Shown here: positions 1 through 6,634 of the stretch, piece after piece
Layout: each line of letters starts with the position of its first letter
How positions within the stretch are numbered: the first letter of the stretch is position 1
Source of the DNA: an uncultured Asticcacaulis sp.
GTDB lineage: Bacteria > Pseudomonadota > Alphaproteobacteria > Caulobacterales > Caulobacteraceae
NCBI GenBank assembly: GCA_946480125.1
Contig: CAMLIY010000073.1
Coordinates: 1-12,600, forward strand
Reading direction: 5' to 3'
DNA: 12,600 nucleotides
Position numbers and translations under genes: made by a program
The notes under the pieces: generated by a model
Database searches by the model: none
Told to the model about the DNA's origin: nothing
What the model saw: the letters and a program-made list of their open reading frames with translations, nothing else

Positions 1-650
1 TCTTCGCCGGTCAGCTCGAAATTGATATGCTCGGCCATATTGGTGGCGTAGTCACCGATCCGTTCCAGGTTCTTGGCCATAAACAGCAGATGCGTACAGG
101 CCGAGATGGTGCGCGGATCGCCCATCATATAGGTCAGCAGTTCGCGAAAGAGGGCGTTGTAGTGCTCATCGACTTCGGTATCCGAGGCCCAGACGCTTTG
201 CGCCAGCTCAACCTTGCCGCCCTTATAAGCGTCCAGCACATCGCGCAGACGTGACGATACCAGCTTGCCCATGCGCTCGATCGAGCGGGTGATCGGCGTC
301 ATCGGCTCGGCTTCGGAAATGACGATGGCGCGCTTGGCGATATTCTTGGCCAGGTCGCCGGTGCGCTCAAGCGCGGTCGCCAGCTTCATGGCCGCCACGG
401 TCTTGCGCAGGTCTTCGGCCATCGGCTGGCGCAGGGCGATCAGGCGAATACACTTGCGTTCAATATCCTTTTCAAGCTCGTCGAGCTTGTGGTCGCGGCC
501 GACCACGCTTTGCGCCAGGGCAACATCGCGGCGGGCCACGGCTTCGACCGCTTCGGCCACCTGCGCTTCGGCTAAACCGCCCATCAGCACCACTTCGGCT
601 GAAAGCTGATCGAGCTCATCACCATAGGTCTTGACGATGTGTGTATTCAT
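1..650 (-). CDS. phoU: Phosphate-specific transport regulator PhoU (3' end outside window)
   Basis: Cytoplasmic regulator that links the Pst phosphate transporter to the PhoR kinase and keeps the Pho regulon off when phosphate is plentiful (family knowledge). The 216 visible residues form two PhoU helical-bundle repeats. Each carries the signature ERxGDxAxNxA: ALERTGDLAKNIAKRA at about 93-108 and NLERIGDYATNMAEH at 194-208. The Asp/Glu-rich stretch GRDHKLDELEKDIER near 51-65 fits the acidic metal-binding helix of the first repeat. The start is ATG at 650, with AAAGGT about 10 bases upstream; the protein then reads MNTHIVKTYGDELDQL, a normal PhoU beginning. The family is usually about 230-240 residues, so only roughly the last 20 are missing. 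phoR lies 215 bp upstream in the same orientation, and a candidate Pho-box promoter lies between them. Often phoB follows phoU, but that would be outside the window. The assignment is secure. Confidence 0.95.
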   Translation of the reverse strand, partial: MNTHIVKTYGDELDQLSAEVVLMGGLAEAQVAEAVEAVARRDVALAQSVVGRDHKLDELEKDIERKCIRLIALRQPMAEDLRKTVAAMKLATALERTGDLAKNIAKRAIVISEAEPMTPITRSIERMGKLVSSRLRDVLDAYKGGKVELAQSVWASDTEVDEHYNALFRELLTYMMGDPRTISACTHLLFMAKNLERIGDYATNMAEHINFELTGE

Positions 651-713
651 CTTGAACGGCACCTTTGAAATTCCTTGTTCCTGACGGCTGACGCAGTACG
701 CCTGTAATCAAGA

Positions 714-745
714 ACTATAGCCCCAATAGGCGTATTTTGTGACAG
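714..745 (-). promoter_or_regulatory. Candidate PhoB-dependent promoter of phoU (one strong, one weak Pho half-site)
   Basis: Read on the minus strand, the 11-mer CTGTCACAAAA (735-745) is an almost ideal Pho-box unit. It is followed by the poor unit TACGCCTATTG (724-734), the four bases GGGC, and TATAGT (714-719), a good -10. The order and spacing equal those of the better promoter before phoR. The transcript would start near 707, giving a leader of about 57 nt before phoU. The second half-site is degenerate, so binding by phosphorylated PhoB is an inference. Confidence 0.5.
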
Positions 746-834
746 TTTTATAATGGCTTTTTGTTTTTGTGCGCGCAAGCTACTCGCAAAGGCCAGGGAC
801 GCCCATTCTCCAGGACTGATTGGCGCCGTTGCCG

Positions 835-849
835 ACTGGTTATACCAGT
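835..849. other. Small perfect hairpin just beyond the phoR stop
   Basis: ACTGGT, TAT, ACCAGT gives a 6-bp stem with a 3-base loop, 16 bases past the phoR stop codon. It has no T tract on the phoR-distal side, so it is at best a weak terminator or an mRNA-end structure. The rest of the 651-865 gap contains the phoU promoter and leader and nothing else that I recognise. Confidence 0.3.
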
Positions 850-865
850 GGGCGGACCTTTTTCT

Positions 866-2377
866 CTATCCGGCGTCTTTCAATTGTGTGGCGGTATCTG
901 AAACCAGACGCGGTGTATCGGCCGAACCAAAGGCGCGCGTCTGTGGGAAATAGGCACTGAAAGCGGTAAATGTCTGCGGCCCTTGCGGCAAAGTCATCAC
1001 CTTGCCATCGCGTTCGAGAATATCATCCTCATTGGCCGAAACCGGCCCCTGGCTTTCGACAACCAATCCACCGCGATGGCGGTTGATAATGTGCTTGACG
1101 ATGGCCAGACCAAGCCCCGTGCCCAGTCGGTCGCCGCTTTTCTGACCTTCGACACGATAGAAGCGCTCGGCCAGGCGCGGCAAAAATTCCCGTTTTATTC
1201 CAGGGCCTTCGTCGCGCACAGTGATACGCGCATAGTGCTCATGGACATTGCGGTCCGGCCTCAGCAGGATCAGTTTGGCGGCCTGCTTGTCGCTGAGGGA
1301 GGTGACCTCCGGCAGGGTCATATCGAAGCAGATGGTAATAGTGACGTCTGAACCCGCCGGCGCATATTTCAGCGCATTATCGGTCAAATTCTGCACCACC
1401 TGAAGGATTTGATCGCGGTCGCCGATGATCGGCCATTTTACGTTTCCATGGGGTCCCGGCTTCGGTCCATCGATGCGCAGGCGTACGCCTTTCTGTTGGG
1501 CAATGACGCTCAGGCTGTCAACAACATCGCGCACAGCCAGCGGCAGGTCGGTTTCACCTGAGGGCGGCACATGCTCGCTCATTTCGATCCGCGACAATGA
1601 CAAAAGATCGGCGATCAACCGGCCCATGCGATCGGCCTGGGCGCCCATGATTGTCAAAAATTTGTCACGTGCTGCTTCATCATCACGCGCCGGGCCGCGC
1701 AGGGTTTCGATGAAGCCGGTGATCGAGGCCAGGGGGGTGCGCAACTCATGGGAGGCATTGGCGAGGAAATCGGCGCGCATCCGCTCCATGCGCCGGGAAT
1801 CGGTTTCATCACGGATGACCAGCAGGGCCAGTCTTTGACCATCGTGGGCGCTTTCCATTGGCAGGGGTGCGGAAAAAGCGCGCCAGAACTGATCGTGCGC
1901 GCCGCCGGTGGTTTCAAAAACCACCGAGCCGGTAATGCCGCCAAACAGAGCTTCATCGACGTTTTCCAGTACTTCCGGCACACGTATAGCGCCAACCAGC
2001 GGGCCGCCATCCGGGCGCAGATGAAACACCACCTGGGCAGCGGCATTGGCGAAAATGACCCGTCGCGCGGCAATATCATCCGGCTCATGCCCCGAAACGA
2101 TCATCACCGGATCGGGCACGGCACGCAAAACTTCCTGGAAGCTCGGCCCTTGCGGCTGAACCTTGACCTGCTTTTCCGGGGCCTTCAGCGCCTTGATCTT
2201 TTCCTCGGCATCGCCAAGCAAGACCAGATAGCGGATCATGGTATAGCCGATGACCAGAAGCGCCACGAAGACCATTAAGGGATGCACGGGCGGCAGGAAA
2301 GCCATGGCGATCAGGATCATGCACCCGATAACGGTGCCTATCGGAATGATTTTCCAGACGCTTTGACGCTTTTCCAT
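866..2377 (-). CDS. phoR: Phosphate-regulon sensor histidine kinase PhoR
   Basis: Membrane sensor kinase that phosphorylates PhoB when phosphate is scarce. Residues 8-52 hold two hydrophobic segments (around 9-28 and 33-53) with almost no periplasmic loop, as expected for PhoR, which senses through Pst/PhoU rather than a ligand domain. A PAS-like region follows at about 78-190 (VLRAVPDPVMIVSG onward). The kinase core is complete: H box FLANASHELRTPL with phospho-acceptor His210, N box QNLTDNALKYAP near 329-340, G1 DEGPG at 389-393, F box FYRVE at 406-410 and G2 GTGLGLAI at 419-426. About 55 residues separate the N and G1 boxes, longer than the E. coli type. I chose ATG at 2377 (503 aa), with AAGG 11 bases upstream; the in-frame TTG at 2386 has its AAGG only 2 bases away. 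phoU follows directly, with no pst genes between. Confidence 0.93.
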   Translation of the reverse strand: MEKRQSVWKIIPIGTVIGCMILIAMAFLPPVHPLMVFVALLVIGYTMIRYLVLLGDAEEKIKALKAPEKQVKVQPQGPSFQEVLRAVPDPVMIVSGHEPDDIAARRVIFANAAAQVVFHLRPDGGPLVGAIRVPEVLENVDEALFGGITGSVVFETTGGAHDQFWRAFSAPLPMESAHDGQRLALLVIRDETDSRRMERMRADFLANASHELRTPLASITGFIETLRGPARDDEAARDKFLTIMGAQADRMGRLIADLLSLSRIEMSEHVPPSGETDLPLAVRDVVDSLSVIAQQKGVRLRIDGPKPGPHGNVKWPIIGDRDQILQVVQNLTDNALKYAPAGSDVTITICFDMTLPEVTSLSDKQAAKLILLRPDRNVHEHYARITVRDEGPGIKREFLPRLAERFYRVEGQKSGDRLGTGLGLAIVKHIINRHRGGLVVESQGPVSANEDDILERDGKVMTLPQGPQTFTAFSAYFPQTRAFGSADTPRLVSDTATQLKDAG

Positions 2378-2426
2378 ACGGCCCAAAACCTTGTGACGCT
2401 CATATTATGACCGAAAGAACGTCGTG

Positions 2427-2458
2427 ATTATAGCGATTTGACGACAGTTTGGTGACTT
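2427..2458 (-). promoter_or_regulatory. Pho box plus -10: PhoB-activated promoter of phoR
   Basis: On the minus strand two 11-bp units lie directly in tandem: AAGTCACCAAA (2448-2458) and CTGTCGTCAAA (2437-2447). Both resemble CTGTCAT followed by an A-rich spacer, the unit bound by PhoB. Four bases later comes a perfect TATAAT (2427-2432), inside GCTATAATC, which also fits the Caulobacter -10 GCTANAWC. There is no good -35, as expected when PhoB replaces -35 contacts. The spacing from Pho box to -10 is like that of E. coli phoA as I recall it. Transcription would begin near 2420, about 43 nt before the chosen phoR start. Autoregulation of phoR by PhoB is the natural reading. Confidence 0.72.
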
Positions 2459-2460
2459 GG

Positions 2461-2489
2461 CCGTAAACAGGCGATTAATCGGCTTACGG
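2461..2489. other. Nested dyad downstream of proA, possible transcript-end structure
   Basis: CCGTAA (2461-2466) pairs with TTACGG (2484-2489), and the interior contains the perfect 10-bp palindrome CGATTAATCG (2472-2481). The dyad lies 6 bases beyond the proA stop and 3 bases before the phoR Pho box. It could end proA transcripts or insulate the phoR promoter, but it lacks a run of T on the minus strand, so a normal intrinsic terminator is doubtful. Confidence 0.35.
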
Positions 2490-2494
2490 ACAGT

Positions 2495-3769
2495 CTAAGG
2501 GCGCGTTTGCCCATCGCCGCGGACGACATATTTGAAGGTCGTCAACTGATCGACCCCAACAGGCCCGCGGGCGTGCAGGCGGTCAGTTGAGATGCCGATC
2601 TCGGCACCGAAGCCGAACTCACCGCCATCGGCATATTGCGTCGAGGCGTTCCAGATGACGATGGCGGAATCGACCGAATTGAGGAAGGTTTCGGCGGCTT
2701 GCGCGTTTTCAGTGATAATCGCTTCGGTATGGCCGGAACCATAGGTCTTGATATGGGCGATGGCCGCCTTGAGATCATCGACCACACAGATCGAGATGAT
2801 CGGCAGCAGGTATTCGGTGCGCCAGTCGTCTTCGGTGGCGGCTGACATGGGATAGCAGACTTGCGCCCGGTCATCGCCACGCAGTTCGCAGCCGGCGGTT
2901 TTCAGTGCTTCGGCGATCTGCGGCAGAAGCGTGGCGGCCACGGCCTGATCGACCAGCAGGGTTTCAGTCGCGCCGCAGACCGAGACGCGGCGCATCTTGG
3001 CGTTCAAAGTGACGGCCACGGCCTTTTGCGGATCGGCGCTGGCGTGGATATAGGTATGGTTCAGGCCTTCGAGGTGGGCCAAAACCGGCGCGCGCGCCTC
3101 GGCCTGAACGCGCGCCACCAGCGACTTGCCGCCCCGCGGAATGATGAGGTTGATCGCCTTGTCGAGTCCACCGAGGATCAGACCGACGGCGTCGCGGTCG
3201 GAGGTCGGGACCAGTTGCACGCAGTATTCCGGCAGGCCGGCGGCGCGGAACCCGTCTTCGAAGGCAGCATAGATGGCCAGGGCCGAATTGAGCGCTTCCG
3301 AACCGGTGCGCAGAATGGCGGCATTGCTTGAGCGGATGCACAGGGCGGCGGCATCGGCGGTGACGTTCGGCCGGCTTTCATAGATGATGGCGATGACGCC
3401 GATGGGGGTGGAGACGCGGGCGATATCGAGGCCATTCGGACGGGTCCAGCGCGCCAGTTCGCGGCCGACCGGATCAGGTAGTTCCGCGACCTCTTCCAGC
3501 CCTTTGGCCATGGATTCGACGCGCGTCGGATTGAGAATCAGGCGCTCGATCATGGCATCGGTCAAGCCCTTATCACGGGCGAACTGCTGGTCCTGCGCAT
3601 TAGCGGCCAGGATTTGCGCCTCACGCTGGCGGAGCGACTTGGCGGCTTCGAGAATGGCCTGTGTCCGCACCTCTGGTCCGGCCAGCCGCAGTGCCTCCGC
3701 GCCGAGTTTGGCCTTGGCGGCCATGTCGGTCATCAGGTCATTCAGCGATACGGCGCTTTGATCATCCAT
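2495..3769 (-). CDS. proA: Gamma-glutamyl phosphate reductase (second step of proline synthesis)
   Basis: Cytoplasmic NADPH-dependent enzyme that reduces gamma-glutamyl phosphate, made by ProB, to glutamate semialdehyde, which cyclises and is reduced to proline. The 424-residue length is normal. Visible family landmarks are GVIAIIYESRPNVTADAAAL near 124-143, IIPRGGKSLV near 209-218, the catalytic cysteine Cys265 in RVSVCGATETLLVD, YGSGHTEAIIT, and the C-terminal FGFGAEIGISTDRLHARGPVG. The start is ATG at 3769 with a good ribosome site AAGGAG (3777-3782) 7 bases upstream. proB lies upstream on the same strand, but 237 bp away across a palindromic repeat that could terminate its transcript, so proA probably has its own promoter; a TATATA at 3796-3801 is the candidate -10. 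No frameshift or missing key residue is seen. Confidence 0.96.
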   Translation of the reverse strand: MDDQSAVSLNDLMTDMAAKAKLGAEALRLAGPEVRTQAILEAAKSLRQREAQILAANAQDQQFARDKGLTDAMIERLILNPTRVESMAKGLEEVAELPDPVGRELARWTRPNGLDIARVSTPIGVIAIIYESRPNVTADAAALCIRSSNAAILRTGSEALNSALAIYAAFEDGFRAAGLPEYCVQLVPTSDRDAVGLILGGLDKAINLIIPRGGKSLVARVQAEARAPVLAHLEGLNHTYIHASADPQKAVAVTLNAKMRRVSVCGATETLLVDQAVAATLLPQIAEALKTAGCELRGDDRAQVCYPMSAATEDDWRTEYLLPIISICVVDDLKAAIAHIKTYGSGHTEAIITENAQAAETFLNSVDSAIVIWNASTQYADGGEFGFGAEIGISTDRLHARGPVGVDQLTTFKYVVRGDGQTRP

Positions 3770-3795
3770 TGGGAGGCTCCTTGGTCATCGAGGGC

Positions 3796-3801
3796 TATAT
3801 A
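3796..3801 (-). promoter_or_regulatory. Candidate -10 element for proA
   Basis: TATATA on the minus strand lies inside GCTATATA, which matches 7 of 8 positions of the Caulobacter -10 consensus GCTANAWC. It would start transcription near 3788, about 20 bases before the proA ATG and just upstream of its AAGGAG. No convincing -35 is seen, so this is tentative. The rest of the gap between here and the repeat at 3887 shows nothing recognisable. Confidence 0.35.
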
Positions 3802-3886
3802 GCGCAATGACTGTAAATTACGACCATTTCATGGGATATTATTCAGACGCAGAGCCTACTCACCTTTACTTCATATGACGCGAACC

Positions 3887-4008
3887 AAAAACGCGGCATG
3901 ATGAGGCGAAAAGTTTTAGCTGTCGAGAAACGGAGCGGAGCGTACTTATGTACGTGAGCACCGTATCGCAGACAGATGAGGCTTTGCAGCCCATCATGCC
4001 GCGTTTTT
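3887..4008. repeat. 122-nt nested inverted repeat between proB and proA
   Basis: The outer arms are perfect 17-mers: AAAAACGCGGCATGATG (3887-3903) and its reverse complement (3992-4008). Pairing continues inwards: after a one-base bulge, GGC (3905-3907) pairs with GCC (3989-3991), then AAAG with CTTT, CTGTC with GACAG, ACGG with CCGT, and finally CGTAC/GTACG around a TTAT loop. The whole element therefore folds into one long interrupted hairpin, symmetrical at the level of its segments. The right arm covers two bases of the proB stop codon, and both ends are T5 on the outgoing strand, so it can terminate transcription from either side. It has no ORF. It resembles a dispersed palindromic repeat (REP or MITE-like), but I cannot name the family. 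Confidence 0.85.
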
Positions 4009-5143
4009 ACACCAACGCCATATCATCCCGATGAATGACTTCATCGCCTGACGTATAGCCTAAAATCGCTTCAATGTCGCGGCTGCCACGGCCACGGATC
4101 AGACGAATAGCCTCGGCGGAATAGGTGACGATCCCCCGCGCCACTTCGACGCCAGTTGGTGAGATAATCGACACGCTATCGCCCTTATCGAACTGGCCGG
4201 TAACCTCGACAATGCCTGACGGCAGCAGGCTCTTGCCATTATGCAAAGCCCGCGCCGCACCGTCATCCAGCATCAGCCTGCCGGCTGGCACCACCGTGCC
4301 GGCGATCCACGCCTTGTAGGCCGCACCGAGACTGGCCTGCGGCTTGATCAGGGTAAACTTGACGAGATTGGTCAGGGGTCGCACGACAAGCCCCGACGCG
4401 ATCAGCGTGGCGCAGCCGGCCGAGCCAGCGATCTTGGCGGCGGCGATCTTGGTGGCCATGCCGCCGGTGCCGACGCCGGCCTGCGCATTTGCGCCACCTG
4501 CCATCGCCTCGATCGAGGCATCCAGCTTTTCGACGACCGGAATATGCGTGGCGCTCGCATTACGGCGCGGATCGTCCGTATACAGACCATCGACATCCGA
4601 CAGCAGGATCAACGCCTCCGAACGCACCAGTTGCGCGGCCCGCGCTGCCAGCCGGTCATTGTCGCCATAGCGGATTTCCTCGGTCACCACCGTGTCATTT
4701 TCATTGACGATCGGCACGCATCCGAGATCGAACAGGGTATCGATCGTGGCCCGCGCATTGAGCCAGCGCCGGCGTTTTTCGGTATCTTCGCGCGTCAGCA
4801 AAACCTGCGCTGTCTTGAGACCGACCGTGGCGAACGCCTCTTCCCAGGCGCTCATCAGGCGCGGCTGACCAGCGGCGGCGGCCGCCTGTTTCTCATCCAG
4901 TTTCAGCTTCTTGCGCGTCAGGCCGAGATAGCGGCGGCCGAGCGCCCCGGCGCCGGATGAGACAAGCAGAACCGACTTGCCCTCAGCCATCAGTGCCGCG
5001 ATATCCGCCGCCAACCCGCGCATCCACGCCGCATCGGCCACGCCGGAGGCCGCATCGACGATCAGGGCCGAACCGACCTTGATGGTGATGCGCTTCGCCG
5101 ATACCAGAACATCGGGCAGCGATTTTGTGGCGTCAGATGACAT
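4007..5143 (-). CDS. proB: Glutamate 5-kinase (first step of proline synthesis)
   Basis: Cytoplasmic enzyme that phosphorylates L-glutamate to gamma-glutamyl phosphate, the committed and normally proline-inhibited step. The amino-acid-kinase domain occupies about residues 16-260: [13 protein letters not shown] (18-30), [16 protein letters not shown] (60-75), [25 protein letters not shown] (142-152), YGDNDRLAA (159-167), [12 protein letters not shown] (181-192) and [12 protein letters not shown] (225-236). A PUA domain follows at about 285-370. The start is ATG at 5143 (378 aa), with AAAGG 5 bases upstream. A longer in-frame reading to 5215 would add 24 residues, but the proB promoter lies inside it. 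In many alphaproteobacteria obgE precedes proB; here thrC is divergent instead. The stop codon overlaps the palindromic repeat. Confidence 0.96.
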   Translation of the reverse strand: MSSDATKSLPDVLVSAKRITIKVGSALIVDAASGVADAAWMRGLAADIAALMAEGKSVLLVSSGAGALGRRYLGLTRKKLKLDEKQAAAAAGQPRLMSAWEEAFATVGLKTAQVLLTREDTEKRRRWLNARATIDTLFDLGCVPIVNENDTVVTEEIRYGDNDRLAARAAQLVRSEALILLSDVDGLYTDDPRRNASATHIPVVEKLDASIEAMAGGANAQAGVGTGGMATKIAAAKIAGSAGCATLIASGLVVRPLTNLVKFTLIKPQASLGAAYKAWIAGTVVPAGRLMLDDGAARALHNGKSLLPSGIVEVTGQFDKGDSVSIISPTGVEVARGIVTYSAEAIRLIRGRGSRDIEAILGYTSGDEVIHRDDMALV

Positions 5144-5169
5144 GAAGGCCTTTATTTCAGCGGCTTTAA

Positions 5170-5198
5170 ATGATAACTCGCGCGCTTCATAACGGCAA
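5170..5198 (-). promoter_or_regulatory. Sigma-70-like promoter of proB
   Basis: On the minus strand TTGCCG (5193-5198) and TATCAT (5170-5175) are separated by exactly 17 bp. TATCAT matches TATAAT at 5 of 6 positions. Transcription would start near 5163, about 20 nt before the proB ATG at 5143. This also argues that the longer upstream reading frame is not translated. No equally good promoter is visible for the divergent thrC. Confidence 0.6.
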
Positions 5199-5206
5199 TG
5201 CGTGCG

Positions 5207-5216
5207 CTTGCGCAAG
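5207..5216. other. Perfect palindrome in the proB-thrC divergent region
   Basis: CTTGCGCAAG is a 10-bp perfect palindrome between the proB promoter and the thrC start. It could be an operator half of some kind or chance in GC-rich DNA. I see no second copy nearby. Confidence 0.25.
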
Positions 5217-5248
5217 TCCTTACCTTATTTGACAAAATTGGTAACAAA

Positions 5249-6634
5249 ATGAACTATATAGGCACCCGCGGCTTCCGCGAACCCCGTACCTTCGCCGGCG
5301 CCCTGCTCGATGGCCTGGCGCCCGATGGCGGCCTCTATGTGCCTGAAACCTACCCGACACCAGATTTTGACCTCGCCGCCGCTTCTGCCTGCGATTACGG
5401 CCTTCTCACCGAAAAACTGTTGACCCTCTTCGGCGTCGACGTACTGGGCACCGACGCCGTGCAAAAAGCCGCCGCCCGCACCAAGGCCGCCTTCCTCAAC
5501 GACGCCGGTAAAACCCCTCTGGTCCAGGTCGAGGACAATCTGTGGATCCTAGAGCTTTGGCACGGCCCGACGCTCGCCTTCAAGGATATGGCGATGCAGA
5601 TGATCGCCCCACTGACCGATGCCGCTTTGGCGCAGAATGGCGAGAAACTGACCCTGGTGACGGCTACCTCAGGTGATACCGGCGCTGCCGCCGTGCGCGC
5701 TTTTGCCGGTTCTGAGCACGTTCGTCTGGTGGTCTTCCATCCGCTTGGCCGCGTGTCGCCGGTGCAGCGCCTGCAGATGACGACGGTTGAGGCTGACAAT
5801 GTGCTGAATATCGGCGTCGAGGGGGATTTCGATGACTGCCAGCGCATGGTCAAGCGCCTGCTCGGTGAAGAGGAATTGAAGCAGAACGGCCTGATTTCAA
5901 GCGTAAATTCGATCAACTGGGGCCGGCTTTTGGGTCAGGTGCCCTATTATCTCGCCGCTGCCGCGGCATCTGGCGCCGACAAGCCTGAATTCGTGGTCCC
6001 GACCGGCAATTTCGGCGATGCCTTCGCCGGCTGGGCCGGGCGCAAGATCGGTGGCAATATCGGTCATATCCACGCTGCGGTGAACCGTAACGACGCGCTC
6101 GCCCAAGCTATCAATACCGGCCATTATGTGCGCCATCAGGCGGTCGAAACCGCCTCGGTTTCGATGGATGTGCAGGCGCCGTCGAACTTCGAGCGCTTGG
6201 TGTTTGAAGCCTCAAACCGCTCAGCCGAAGGCACCAAGGGCGTGTTCGATAACTTCAACGCCACCGGCAATGTCCATCTCTCCGGCGACCTGCAAAACGC
6301 CCTGCGCGCCCAGGTGACCGCCTCGACGATCAGCGAAGACGAAACCGCGCAGACGATCAGATACGCCCATGAAAAATGGAACAAGGTGATCTGCCCGCAT
6401 ACCGCCGTGGCCGTGGCCGCCGCCCTCAAGCGCAATGACGGCCAGCCAATCATCGCGCTTTCGACCGCCCATGCCGCCAAGTTCCCCGAATTTGTCACCA
6501 AGGCGCTCGGCTTTGCGCCGGAGGTGCCGGAAGCCATCCGCAAGTTGCATGGCCAGAAGGAAACCATCCAGTCTATCCGCAATGATGAGTTCGCGGCGCT
6601 CGAAGCGGTCAAGGCCTTTCAGCGCCAAACTTAA
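5249..6634 (+). CDS. thrC: Threonine synthase
   Basis: PLP enzyme converting O-phosphohomoserine, the ThrB product, to threonine. The N-terminus MNYIGTRGFREPRTFAGALLDGLAPDGGLYVPE is typical of the long proteobacterial ThrC class (MxYxSTRG, then GLAPDGGLYVP). The cofactor lysine is Lys112 in WHGPTLAFKDMAMQ. The Ser/Thr phosphate-binding loop TSGDTGAAAV lies at about 140-149, and PTGNFGDAFAGW near 250-260. Length is 461 residues from the chosen ATG at 5249; an in-frame ATG at 5198 would add 17 residues that do not belong to the family. No strong ribosome site precedes 5249, only a weak GGT, so translation may depend on an A-rich leader. The stop TAA shares bases with the stop of the convergent protease gene, and thrB lies about 2.5 kb further on the other strand. 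Confidence 0.95.
   Translation: MNYIGTRGFREPRTFAGALLDGLAPDGGLYVPETYPTPDFDLAAASACDYGLLTEKLLTLFGVDVLGTDAVQKAAARTKAAFLNDAGKTPLVQVEDNLWILELWHGPTLAFKDMAMQMIAPLTDAALAQNGEKLTLVTATSGDTGAAAVRAFAGSEHVRLVVFHPLGRVSPVQRLQMTTVEADNVLNIGVEGDFDDCQRMVKRLLGEEELKQNGLISSVNSINWGRLLGQVPYYLAAAAASGADKPEFVVPTGNFGDAFAGWAGRKIGGNIGHIHAAVNRNDALAQAINTGHYVRHQAVETASVSMDVQAPSNFERLVFEASNRSAEGTKGVFDNFNATGNVHLSGDLQNALRAQVTASTISEDETAQTIRYAHEKWNKVICPHTAVAVAAALKRNDGQPIIALSTAHAAKFPEFVTKALGFAPEVPEAIRKLHGQKETIQSIRNDEFAALEAVKAFQRQT

Noticed and set aside
753..953. A 66-codon plus-strand frame in the phoU-phoR gap
   Set aside because: It runs into the phoR coding end in antisense and has no ribosome site or recognisable product.
2483..2493. 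CTGTCCGTAAG on the minus strand as a third Pho half-site
   Set aside because: It is 35 bp from the first Pho unit, out of phase with the 11-bp repeat, and belongs to the dyad behind proA.
3887..4008. A CRISPR or toxin-antitoxin locus or riboswitch at the hairpin element
   Set aside because: There are no direct repeats with spacers and no ORF, and the element lies at the 3' end of proB rather than in a leader with a known riboswitch core.
4241..4960. A 239-codon plus-strand frame opposite proB
   Set aside because: It is antisense to a clear ProB kinase domain; the composition is Arg/Gly/Ala-rich, as usual for shadow frames.
5198..5248. Upstream in-frame ATG extending ThrC by 17 residues
   Set aside because: The threonine synthase N-terminal signature begins directly at the ATG at 5249, and the upstream residues are not family-like.
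5229..5260. TTGACA and TATATA as a thrC promoter
   Set aside because: The spacing is 20 bp, and the -10 would lie inside the thrC coding region, after the start codon.
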